Shown piece after piece: positions 34,347 to 44,514 of a stretch of DNA of 64,000 nt. The notes under the pieces were generated by a model. That model was not told where the DNA came from, ran no database searches, and saw only the letters and a program-made list of their open reading frames with translations. Source of the stretch: Knufia peltigerae. Lineage: Eukaryota > Ascomycota > Eurotiomycetes > Chaetothyriales > Trichomeriaceae. Each line of letters starts with the position of its first letter. The first letter of the stretch is position 1. Position numbers and translations under genes: made by a program. The DNA lies in assembly GCA_030247855.1 (NCBI GenBank), contig JAPDRN010000059.1, forward strand, positions 62,001 through 126,000. Reading direction: 5' to 3'.

Positions 34347-36011
34347 ATGGCTTATGCTACCATTCCCATGAGTACGATAGCGTACAGGTTAGATGTCACA
34401 GATCAACCGACCAGAAACTTGGGACCTAGTCCGGATGAGTGGTTGCGAATCAAAGATGTATTCGCCGAATTATACATTGCAGAGAACCGAAAACTCAGAG
34501 AAGTCAAGGATATCTTGTCCAAGAACCATGGCTTCGATGCCAGCGAGAAGATGTACAAAAGGCGCATCACGGAGTGGAAGATCCACAAGAACTACAAAGC
34601 CCAGGAGAAGGTGGCTCTGGCCCGCAGAGTCAAGGCTTGTGTGGACGCCGGCAACAACCCTGACACGATTTCTTTTCGTGGGAGGCCGTTGAAACTTGAC
34701 CGTGTCAGACGACACTGTCGAAATGACAAGAAGCTCGCCAAGTTATGGGAGCATTTGTCTCAAAGTCCTCAAGAAGCGGCGGAGAAAGACCTGGTCGTTC
34801 GAGAAAGCAAAGTCCCAGCCAAGGCAAATCGACAATCAACTTGCAGAATATCTCCAGTTGTGACGGACACGATTGTAACGACCTCTTCAGACGGACCTAG
34901 CCTGACGAATTCCTCTCTTATCAGATCCGAGTCTGGTCTGGAGATGAACGCGACGCTACTTTCCGCATCGCCCAGACTTACAGCACAGCTTGACGAGCCA
35001 ACGGATCTCCGTGCTGCCAATGCTGTCCTTTTGCATACCAGGGATGCCATCGACTGGCAATTCACAGCATTCACTCGTGTGAAGCTTCATGATCTCCAAT
35101 CACGTTTCCCGGGCCGAGTCCCAATAGAAGTTATCACCGGACAAGTCGACCAAGTGTCGGCATTCTGGTTGGCGCTTTATCACGGATACGTTTTCCTGAA
35201 AGCAGGAAACCAGACACGGGCATTCCAAACATTGGATAACTCATGCCAGATGGTGCAACCACTGCTGGCCACGGCTCCGCTTCAACTTTTGACTTGTCTG
35301 CTTTTGCATTTTGCCAAACCATGGCACGGTCTCGATGCCCTCGAACAGCAATTACTGGGTTTTGTGTCGTCGATGACCGCTAATGTGCTTGGTCGTCATC
35401 ACCCTCTAGCAAATGCGCTGCAGCTGGTGGCTACTGCTGGGATCAGGGAGCACGTCTCTGAATCTATGATGTGTATGATCGTTGATGCTTATAGAAGCCG
35501 ACGCAAACCGAGCAACTCGTCGGTGTTTGCCTTGCGTATCGATCAGATCGATATGCTACGGGAGTGCAAGAAGTTTGCGCAGGCACAGACCCTCTGCCAG
35601 GAAGTTGTCAAGGAGAGTCAAGTCATGGGACACAAGCGACACCGAACTGCCCTGGCCGCCCTCGGGAGAATTTATGCCGATCAGAATGAAGAGTATGCAG
35701 TGGAAGGTGTTGCGAGCAGGATACTTGCCGAAGAGAGAGTTGATCGTCTCGCCTCGGACAGAGGTGGCACTATAATATGGGCCCACGACCAACTGGGGAG
35801 ACTGTACATGGACAGACGGGATTACAAACCTGCCGAGCGACATCTCTGGAGAGCGATTCTTGAGTCCCGGGGACGACCGGACCACCGAGGGCCTTCGACG
35901 CGGTCCTTGATCGTGAGGTTTCAGTCATGTCTGAGCCAGCAAGGTCGGTGTGTGGAGATTGAGGAAATCTGTGCTGGCACGGGAATCCCACTTGAGCTGG
36001 TGGGATGGTAA
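34347..36011 (+). CDS. Clr5-domain protein with TPR-like C-terminus
   Basis: A Clr5 domain (known from a fission yeast factor needed for mating-locus silencing) is at about residues 27-85: GPSPDEWLRIKDVFAELY, ENRKLREVKDILSKNHGF, KMYKRRITEWKIHKNYK. A basic segment follows (RGRPLKLDRVRRHCRNDKK). The C-terminal 350 residues are helical with TPR-like repeats (YHGYVFLKAGNQTRAFQTLD, ALAALGRIYADQNEEYAVEG, DQLGRLYMDRRDYKPAERHL). The start is ATG 34347; the upstream codon at 34341 is TTG. It is 554 aa as a single exon. A perfect donor GTAAGT overlaps the stop codon and could splice to 36059, adding about 18 residues (see findings). Many fungi carry large expanded sets of such genes; the role here is unknown. 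Confidence 0.83.
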   Translation: MAYATIPMSTIAYRLDVTDQPTRNLGPSPDEWLRIKDVFAELYIAENRKLREVKDILSKNHGFDASEKMYKRRITEWKIHKNYKAQEKVALARRVKACVDAGNNPDTISFRGRPLKLDRVRRHCRNDKKLAKLWEHLSQSPQEAAEKDLVVRESKVPAKANRQSTCRISPVVTDTIVTTSSDGPSLTNSSLIRSESGLEMNATLLSASPRLTAQLDEPTDLRAANAVLLHTRDAIDWQFTAFTRVKLHDLQSRFPGRVPIEVITGQVDQVSAFWLALYHGYVFLKAGNQTRAFQTLDNSCQMVQPLLATAPLQLLTCLLLHFAKPWHGLDALEQQLLGFVSSMTANVLGRHHPLANALQLVATAGIREHVSESMMCMIVDAYRSRRKPSNSSVFALRIDQIDMLRECKKFAQAQTLCQEVVKESQVMGHKRHRTALAALGRIYADQNEEYAVEGVASRILAEERVDRLASDRGGTIIWAHDQLGRLYMDRRDYKPAERHLWRAILESRGRPDHRGPSTRSLIVRFQSCLSQQGRCVEIEEICAGTGIPLELVGW

Positions 36012-36409
36012 GTGGCAGGAGTCTTTCTCACCAAGATTGACTACTTCTTTCTCAAAAGGCAATTCTGGCTGAAGCCTTGTTGGGATTCATGCTGGGATTT
36101 CTTTGTTCCTTGAGTTGTGGCACTGAAACATCAATCTCGTCCATTGGTGAAATCGAGGGGAGCCTACGATGGTAGGTGTTCATAAAATGTCTCATGATCC
36201 AAATCAGAATTGATCGGGACTTTGATCCCAAAGTCTCTGGAGCTGATCCAAGAGCTCCTGAAGAGCTCTCGAAAGAGGTGTACTCTTCATTATTAATGAG
36301 AGAGAGTCTTCCCCTGCGTTTGAAATTCTTCTTTCCAGTCGGACCGCACCCACGCAGTCTCGCAGAATACTCGTTACCAGCAAACCACAACAAGCCCAAA
36401 CAAAGAACC
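36012..36409. other. Intergenic upstream of the Gag-like gene
   Basis: 398 nt. It includes a possible short alternative terminal exon of the Clr5 gene (36059-36113). Otherwise nothing supported. Confidence 0.45.
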
Positions 36410-37782
36410 ATGGAAATGCACCGTCAAAACAGACACTCAACGACCGACTCTTACTTCCAATCTCTGTCTTTCCCACCCATTTCGTCCATTGGCCAATTGC
36501 TCGGCAAGTCCAACTTCAAAGCGTGGCGGTCATCAATCGAGCCCGTCCTCCTCGGCAACCCTCTCTCCTCCAGACTCATCCTGGGCGGGGAGTGGTCCGA
36601 CCCTCGCGCAGCCACCGCTTCCTCGCATGGAGTCTTGTCCGAGCAAGAACGAGACGAATGGCACGCGGCCACCGTGGCGACGTGTCGATTCATCCGGGCG
36701 ACTTTGGCACTCAACGTGGCTCCCTTTGTCCGCCAACACAACACCGCCAAAGCACTCTACTTGAACCTCGTATGGTTGTACGGTCCCGAGGCTGGTATTG
36801 ACACGCAGGGAGGTCCTACCGTTTCTTCGCCAGGAGCTCTGATGCAACAGCAAGACCCTCGCAGGACTCGAGCAGGGTTGTTGGCGGCCATGGAAAGCAA
36901 GACACCGCTGGGAGAGACGATGATAAACGTCCCTGGACGACTACCACCACCACCATCTTCGTATTCGCATCCGCATGCAAAAGCAGCAGTACGAGTTCGA
37001 CCTCAAGAAGTCGCCAACTTGGGTTCCAGTCTCAGCACGACTTCTCTTCTCTTGACCAACGCTGCGACAACCACTCCAAGTCCCTCAGCGTCAGCGTCAG
37101 CGAGTGCGAGTGCGAATGTGACTGATCTCATTAGACCCGACTCTCAAGTCTTGCCGGTGGAAACGAAACCACATCCAGTCAGGGCGATTATAGATGCTCT
37201 TCCGTCTGTGCCGTTTGCACCGCCACCATCACCACCATCACCACCGGCCATGGTCCATGTCTATGAACGAATGAGAAAGTCACCGGATCCTAGTCTCCAG
37301 ACCATACATGAAGAGCCACACCCCGGTACCAAGGTTACGTTTTCTCGTGCGGTGGTTGCCACCACAACAGAACAAGACGTCAGTCCAGTCAGTCCTGGAG
37401 ATAATGGTCGCGATGACGATGTCGATGACGATGTGAGTTGTCTCCTCCCATCCTAGCAAGTGGTCATTTTGTTTGCCTGAAGATGTTCTTTTGTCTGGCT
37501 GTTGGCATTGACCAACCAAAAATGTAGTCCTTGAGCCCTCTTGAAGATACCGACGAAGAAGACATGTCCATTTCTTCGCGACGCCCACCGATCAAGGGAT
37601 CCAAACAAAAGTATCATGCGGACTCGAGCTTGAAAGAGAAGTCAAGATCAATATTTACTCGAACCGCTGGAACCTCTGTTCTGTCCGCCACAAACGAATC
37701 CAGCAAGACACGCAAACTTTCCTTTTCGTTCCCGCTACGCAAATTGAACAAAGACAGTAGGAGTAAAAGCGGAGGGAAGTAG
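36410..37782 (+). CDS. Protein with Copia Gag-like (UBN2/DUF4219-type) N-terminal region
   Basis: Two exons: 36410-37432 and 37528-37782 (intron GTGAGT..TGTAG), about 425 aa. Residues 20-125 resemble the N-terminal domain of Ty1/Copia Gag proteins: an LLGKSNFKAWRSSIEPVLLG opening, an acidic WSDP segment, DEWHAATVATCRFIRATLA, then TAKALYLNLVWLYGPEA. The rest is low-complexity: Ser/Ala repeats (SPSASASASASAN), Pro-rich runs, an Asp-rich stretch at the splice junction, and a basic Ser-rich C-terminus (SFSFPLRKLNKDSRSKSGGK). No zinc knuckle, protease, integrase or RT sequence is nearby, and no LTR was noticed, so a domesticated or long-isolated Gag is more likely than an active element. The ATG (ACCATGG) is in strong context. 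The homology is from pattern recognition only. Confidence 0.72.
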
Positions 37783-38111
37783 GAATGATAGGTAATGATC
37801 GTTTTACACAAGTCGTGCTGAGAATATATGCCGGGGTTTTTCTGTGTCAGTTGTTGCAAATGTTGTCAATTCTCATACGAAAAACATCAGTTCTCTTAGT
37901 TAAGAATCAGTCGAGTGGTTTGTGTTATTGGTTATATGTACTCAAATATATCCTGTTTTTCATTCATTCGTACACATCTGTCTCCTGTGTTGATTCCGCA
38001 TAGAAGCTTCAATACTGCGTCTTGCGTTCTGCCGTTCTTCTGTATTATCTACTCTACTCCCTATTCAAGAAGGAGGAGCACCCGCCGCCCACTTGACATA
38101 TCGATTCACCA
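37783..38111. other. Intergenic between convergent genes
   Basis: 329 nt, AT-rich, probably shared 3' ends; no gene seen. Confidence 0.5.
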
Positions 38112-40993
38112 TCACCAATCTAGTCTCTCATCGTCCTCCAACCTCTCCTTGCCCACAAAAAGACCCAACAAACCCCCTCCGACGTGGTTTCTGACGGTTT
38201 TCCATTCTCCTGCCGGCCCACCATCTCGACTCTTCATGTAATGACTCAGGTCCGGTGAGAGCATCTCCTTTGGGATTTTGACGTCTTTTGTGTACCTCGC
38301 TCCAAAATACTTGACTTGTTTGTCGTCGTCGTCACGAATCTTGTCGTCGTGATTCGACTTCATTGTGTGACTCCTGGGTTTCGATGACCTGCGTACATCT
38401 TCTTTGGCGTTTGTACCTACCACGTCTCCAACCGCAGGTGCACGTGTGGCGCCACCGACACTTCCTCGAGGCTGAGCACGTCGACGGTCGATCCTGACAC
38501 CTTGCCTCGTTGCCCTGGACACGTCGTCGTCGAAATAATTAAACGGCACGAACATGACGCTGCTCGCGCTCGTGTGCATCAGAGTGTTTGGGATGTCTTG
38601 TGTGGTGGGGACGTGGTGACCTCCGAGGTTGAAGTAGACCACCAAATCCTCCTCGGTGATTTCTTCGTCGTCGACCATCTTTTCAAAATCGACCAAGGGA
38701 TCCAAGGGCTCAAGGTAGTTGAGGTGGTGAGCCGCCGAGGGTTCGGTGTCGGGGTGGTTCTTGAGGACCCACAGGTCCGAACTCGACCAACTCGCCGACC
38801 GTCCCAGGGTCGTCGAGTTCAGGATGGTCAGGTGTGCAGGGTTGCCCATGCCAGTACCGCCCAGAATGCGGTACGCCCGTTTCTCCCCCCACTTGTTGGT
38901 GGTGTTCGACGTGACCAAAAACATGTCCCGACCGTTCTTGGGCCAGTCAAGACCCGTCTCGCGCTCGACGGGCCGGTGGACCATGTGCATCGTGTTCCTG
39001 CCCGCGCCGGCGGGGACTTCAGGTCTGTCCCAGTCGTATTCGCGCCGCAGGGGCTCGACGGAAGTCCGCACGAACGTGTTGGAGGTCCCGCAGACGTCGA
39101 AATCCGCCTTGAACACCACCACGTGGTCGTGCATCGACGTGTGCAGGGCCTGGTGCACGCGGTAGCCATATTCGTTCCTTGTGTTTGTGTCGTCTCTTTC
39201 GTCGCGCGCCGCCGTGTCGGTGGTCTGCGTGTTGGTGCGTGGTTCCGCATGAAAGGCACCGAATATGTATCCTGAAGCTCGAAGTTTGACTTCGACGGAT
39301 CCATCAAGATAAAATATATAATCAATCTATTTAATAATGAAAAATCAGTGCCCGAGGTCAGTAAAAGTTCTCGTAGTAGGTAGGAGGTTCTGAAGGGTTC
39401 AACTTTCTCTCTTGAAACAATCAGTACAAAGCGTCGAAAAATACTCACAGTATAGTCATAGTTGCCCACGGTGGAAACGCTCCGCACGACCAGGTACGTA
39501 TTTCTACTCACGGTCGCGCTAAAGGTCGAGGTGTGTCTCTGCAAGGGTGCGTCGGAAGTGTACTCAAAGACACAAATCGCGTTCTTGTTGGTGTACATCT
39601 TGCCACCCTTGTGGTAAGACATGTCGATGAACTCTGCGTGGCCGGGACAGTCGACGCCCGGCACGAGACTAAACATCATGCTGCCCATGCCGAAAAAGGT
39701 GTCGAGAAATTCGAGTCCGGACTGCATCGGCTCCACGCCCGCGTAGTGAGCGAGGGCCTCCTGTAGGCCCAGCTGGTAGATGAGTCGGGACGAGTTGTAG
39801 CGGATGTCGAAGAGAGACAGGGCCGTGGTTTGCGCCGTCGACAGGTAAAACGAAAACCCCATCCAAGACACATAGTTTTGTTCTCGGTCGAGGTGGTAGC
39901 GTGGACCGTACGGTTGGATCGATAGAGGCGGAGGCATGTCTCGTTCGGGGAAAGAGGACGCACCAAAATCCTCAGTGTCGGTCCAAGAACCATCACGGTT
40001 GAGTTCGAGCTTGACAAAGTCCGGGGACTTGATCGCCTCGCGGAGAACGGTGTCGTTGCTATAGAGGATTCCATTGTAAAACCATTCACCCGTCGTCCAG
40101 GTCGACGGGTTCGCCGTGGGAGTGTCCAGTTTGACGTAGAGACCTTGGGCCAAGAGACTACGACTGTCCGATTCGATGCCCGATCCGAAGAACTCGAGCC
40201 AGTGAACCATGGATCCGTGGTCAATCAGGGCGGGACGAGCGCCGATGACGAGAGCGTCAGGATCGGAAGGGTCATGACGGTTTGTGGTGGCACCCAATAA
40301 CTCTTGGGTGATGTCCGACGCGTTTTCACCGATGCTGAGGGCCCAGTCCAGCAGAGCAAAGACGTCTGATATCGGACTCTGCACGTAGTTGCGGCCAGAG
40401 TTGTGTGGGTAGATCAGGGGCAGGATTTGAGTGTCGTTGCTCGGTGGGAGAGGCCCGACCATGTAGTCGACAATGTGGGCATCATCCTGTCGAAGTTCGA
40501 TATTTGACACTCTGGCCCATCGTTCTGGAATCGGACCATTGTGATCCAAGAAGTCGACGACGTCGGACTTGTTTGGTCGCAGTAGTTCGACCAAATAGTT
40601 CGCGCTTCCACCTCCTCTCACAACATCTGTGGTGACACTCAGGTTCGAGGATCGCTGAAGAAACGTGTAAATCTCAGAAGCCTCATGGCCGTCTATCTCA
40701 CTGAACGGATTCACTGCTGGAGCCCGGAAATGCTTGCGACGAGATTCAGAGAGCGAGGATTGTTGCTGGTGGTGCCTGATTGAAAAAAACGGAGTGGATA
40801 AGAAAAGGAGATAAGCGACGCTCGAGAAGATGATGAGAGCCGAGATGGAAATGCTCAACGGCTTCCACGACGCCATCTTTTCATGAGCTTTCGAAGACAA
40901 AAGACCACTGCTTTGGCCGTCTGGGATCAAGACTGGAAAGTATGGAGTGATAACATCAGTATCGAAATGAAAGGCATCCATGATACAAAGCAT
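38112..40993 (-). CDS. Copper-containing primary-amine oxidase, membrane-anchored
   Basis: Oxidises primary amines to aldehydes with H2O2 and ammonia, using copper and topaquinone. Two exons: 40993-39449 and 39326-38112, about 919 aa. A cytoplasmic N-terminus and one membrane helix (SISISALIIFSSVAYLLFL, about residues 45-65) suggest a type II membrane or secreted form rather than a peroxisomal enzyme. The topaquinone tyrosine is Tyr512 in TVGNYDYT. The proposed catalytic base lies in FLDTFFGMG. Copper ligands are His581 and His583 in SMHDHVVVF, with a third His near the C-terminus in LMHTSASSVMF. The intron follows the NYDYT codons; exon 2 resumes IDYIFYLDGSVEVKL. Before the end is an unusual charged, Arg- and Asp-rich insertion of about 70 residues. 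A second possible start is MASWKPLS, about 39 residues in. Confidence 0.93.
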
Positions 40994-41240
40994 CCTCAGA
41001 TACTGGAGGAGCAGCCAATGAAGGGGACGACGGAGATGGCCTTATGAACCAGTCGAGTCACGCTTAGAATCACCTTCTCCGGCATAGTCTCGAACTCAGC
41101 GATTCTGTGAAGGCCATATTGATCAGTGGTAGAGAGTGACTATGTGTGTGTCTGAACTAATATTTCTAAAATCATGACTCTAGGCACTCCGTATGCATCT
41201 ACTGTGATCGTCAGTCCAAACAAGCCGCCGTTCACTACTA

Positions 41241-43259
41241 TCAAGTGGCTGCTACGCCGTCAGGAATGCGGAATTCCTTTGCAATCTCTCCCTTTTCCAC
41301 ACCCTCATCAGTGTGCTTCACGACCTTGTCCTCTGTGACCACCAGCTTCTCACCCTTTTCCAGGGGCTCATGAACGAACCGAGTACCATTGAGGTACCAG
41401 GACAGACCCTCGACGTCACCCGATCTCTCTGCCACAGCCCATCCATCTCCAAACCATCCGAAATCATTACCGTCGACCGTCGTCATCTCAAAGTCATCGA
41501 AGCGGACATGCTCGAGGGCTCTGACGGCATGTATGCTGCTACCAGGCCAGAGTGCTGTAACTCTGCCTTTCATCCTCTCCTCTCGCGTGGCATTCGGAGG
41601 CGCGGATTTATACCAGCTTCCGCACTCAGCCGAGAACACGGTACGCTTAAAGTATGCGTCGCAGTAGTTTGTAAAGTTCTCGACTTGTTTTTTCTTTGGT
41701 TCGATCGTCTTGACGTTGCCTTGCGCCAGTCTCTGCAAGATCTGGACAACATAGAGCGCGACGGCCTCGGCGATGATCAACAGGTTGCCATTTCCCACGC
41801 CTGCGTTCGGACCCAGGGACTGGAAGAAATTGGGAAATTGGTCAACGCTGACGGTGAGGTACGTCTCTGGTCGTACTCGATACCGTTCTTGAAGATTGAT
41901 CCCTCCGCGGCCATAGATTGGGAAACGCCCTTGGAAGGAAGTATCGAATCCGGTGGCGCATACGATTGTGTCGACAGGGCGATGCTTACCATCAGTTGTC
42001 GTAATGCCGGTCTCGTCAACGTGAGAGATCTTGTCGTACACCACATTGACATTGTCTGCCGTCAGCGCCTCAAGGTAGCCAGGGCCGGGGGTCAACCGTT
42101 TACAGAGAGGCGGAAAGTCAGGGATCAAATGGTCGGCGATTTCCTGTTTCTTCGCCAGTCTCTTTCCCATGTCTTCTTTGAACTGTGCCGTGGCCCCTTC
42201 GTGCTCCTTTGTCCCACGATGGGTCATGGCAAAGTTACCTTGCATACCGATTTCGAGCGCCTTGCGATATTTGATGTACGATGCTGGGTCCTTCTTCCAA
42301 GCTTCAATCTCCTCTTGCGTATAGTCAAAGTTGCCGTCTTGTCCATCGTTGCGTTCTCGCACGAGCTCATTGCCGAATGTAGCGGCGATCCACGTCCGTC
42401 CACGAATATAACAGTCCATTGATTTTACTTTGGGTTGGAGGGTAGGGACGATCTGAATGCCACTACTTCCAGCACCAATTACCGCGATGTTTTTATCCTG
42501 GAACAGCATCAGTAGGAATCGGTGTGAAAAACTGGCAAGATTATCTTACGGTCGCATCATAACTGGGGTCCCAATCTGCGCTGTGCATCAATGTGCCCTT
42601 GAAATCCTGGAGGCCTTTGATATCTGGCCATTTCCACTCATTCAATACACCAGTACCGGTCATAAAAACATCTGAAATGTCTTCGACGATCTCGTTCGAG
42701 CCGACTTTCTGGAATTTGACGTGCCACTTGCTTGTTTCTTCATTCCACCGAGCTTCGATGCATCTATGGCTGAATTTCATATACTTCCGGATTTTGTACT
42801 TTTCGACAACTTTGCGCCAATACTCCAGTATTTCCGGAGAGCCAGCATAGAACTTACTCCATTCGAGGTTCGACTCAAAACTCAACTGATACGAATGCGC
42901 AGGAATGTCTGATGATTTTTGGTTAGATGATTTCCTCGTCGTCATTCAGATACAGGTCACCAACCACATGCACAACCTGGATATCTGGAAATTTTTTGAG
43001 CATTAGATCAAGTTGGTAGCTTTCGCGGAAGGCAAACCCACCGGTTTTCGTACCAAGTGCCACCTACGTCCGCATTCTTCTCGTAGACGGCGAGCTCCAA
43101 GTTCGGTATGGCTTTGGGAAACTGGATTGCGGCGCAAATACCACTGACTCCGGCACCAATATAGATGACCTTCAAAGGCCGCGGTTCGTCGATCGCTCGC
43201 TCGGAAATCAAGGGATGAGCATATTCACTGCCAGTGACCTTGTACCCCAACGAACCCAT
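41241..43259 (-). CDS. Baeyer-Villiger-type flavin monooxygenase
   Basis: An FAD- and NADPH-dependent enzyme that likely inserts oxygen next to a carbonyl of a cyclic or steroid-like ketone; the substrate is unknown. Four exons: 43259-43042, 42984-42965 (only 20 nt), 42908-42550 and 42497-41241, about 617 aa. The FAD Rossmann motif is GAGVSG (residues 35-40). GGTWYENR reads across the first splice into YPGCACD, then IPAHSYQLSF. The Baeyer-Villiger fingerprint FxGxxxHxxxW[PD] is complete at 182-193 (FKGTLMHSADWD). The NADPH motif is GAGSSG (207-212). Three introns are needed to join these conserved blocks. ATG 43259 is the first in frame. It lies next to the amine oxidase on the same strand with 247 nt between, possibly co-functional. 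Confidence 0.93.
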
Positions 43260-44514
43260 CCTGAGAAGAACACGAGGCCGAAAAGGGCGACAATGGAATA
43301 ACCGAGGCACGTCAAATAGGTGGTGGGATGCTTATCGGTCTGGGAGAACTCTTGTCGGGCTCCTTCTGCAATGGGTCCTCGGTCGCACCACTTTGATCGT
43401 GAACCCTCAGGACTGGGATGAAGAATGGTAGGTGGATCGAAGAGGCTGGAAGTCGAGGAATTTGACCTATATATGACTATGTAAGCTCTTGTGCCGGGGC
43501 CACCAGGCCAAGGATGATGGCTCTGAATCTAGATACGGTCTCGACCTTCTCTTTCTCGAGATATGCCGAAACTAAGGGTCACCAGGCATGGGCGCGGAAG
43601 AGCTCCGGTTCAATCGCTGGTGGGTGGCATGCGGTGGGCACGCCTCTTGGGGATCCCAGATAACGAGGCGAAATACTCTTGTCGGCCCCGCGAACATCCA
43701 TCTCGGAGGCGGAGAAACTCCACTTTGGCGGCTGAAAGTCCAAGCTGTGTGGGAGACGTTTGTAAGGGCTGGAGAGAGAGAGGGAGTACCGGCGACTGGA
43801 AGAGAAGTGGGATACACGTGGAATGGATTTGTGCGCTTGTCGTAGACTCTGAGGGCAGCCGATTTGGAAATAACATGACGCTTTGGGTAACGTATCGACG
43901 TCAACGATCCTTTCCCTCATGTATTTAAAAGCAATTCAACGCGGGTTGATATATGTACGGCCGACGTTATCTGGAGAGAGCATTGATTGCCCTCAGCATT
44001 AGTGAGGGTGTAGCGTAGATATATAGCTTGATTCCTACAAGAGGACAATTTGGTACTGCCAATCGCTGTCAATCTGATGTCGACGCTGGTTTTTACTATT
44101 TCTTGTGCAATGACAATTCAGCGATGGTCCCAGTCTCCTCTATCTCTGCCAACAATCGGCCCGCATTTTGGGTTGAGCGAATCTTTCCAGAACTCCAAAC
44201 CATCGCCAAATCGACCTCAGCGGTATCTCGTTAAGACGGATTAAAAGACGATGCTCGTTACCTCTGGATCCATCGATCCGGGTGTTGCACTGATCCACGC
44301 AGGGATGTCCATCAGCCCAGGAGTGCTGAGCCTGGGGAGAACGTCAACCACGACGTTGTTCTATGGCGTCGAGACCACTTCGTACCGTGACTTGAAAACG
44401 GAGGCACAGTATGCCGGGCAAGTTTCATCTGGCATCAGTCCGCCCTTCACTCACATTCAAGACAAGTCTGCTTCCAACCATTGAGGATCAGCATTGACCC
44501 ATTCCATTTCCGTT
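43260..44514. other. Intergenic: monooxygenase promoter and TatD-gene 3' flank
   Basis: 1,255 nt. Several overlapping frames of 60-120 codons exist on both strands around 43560-43930, but none has family features. Nothing supported. Confidence 0.45.

Noticed and set aside
38502..39275. 257-codon plus-strand open frame
   Set aside because: Antisense to amine oxidase exon 2.
41313..42422. 369-codon plus-strand open frame
   Set aside because: Antisense to the monooxygenase exon, whose conserved motifs are unmistakable; the antisense translation has no family features.
43563..43928. Overlapping 85-121-codon frames on both strands
   Set aside because: No family features; mutual overlap on both strands argues for chance.
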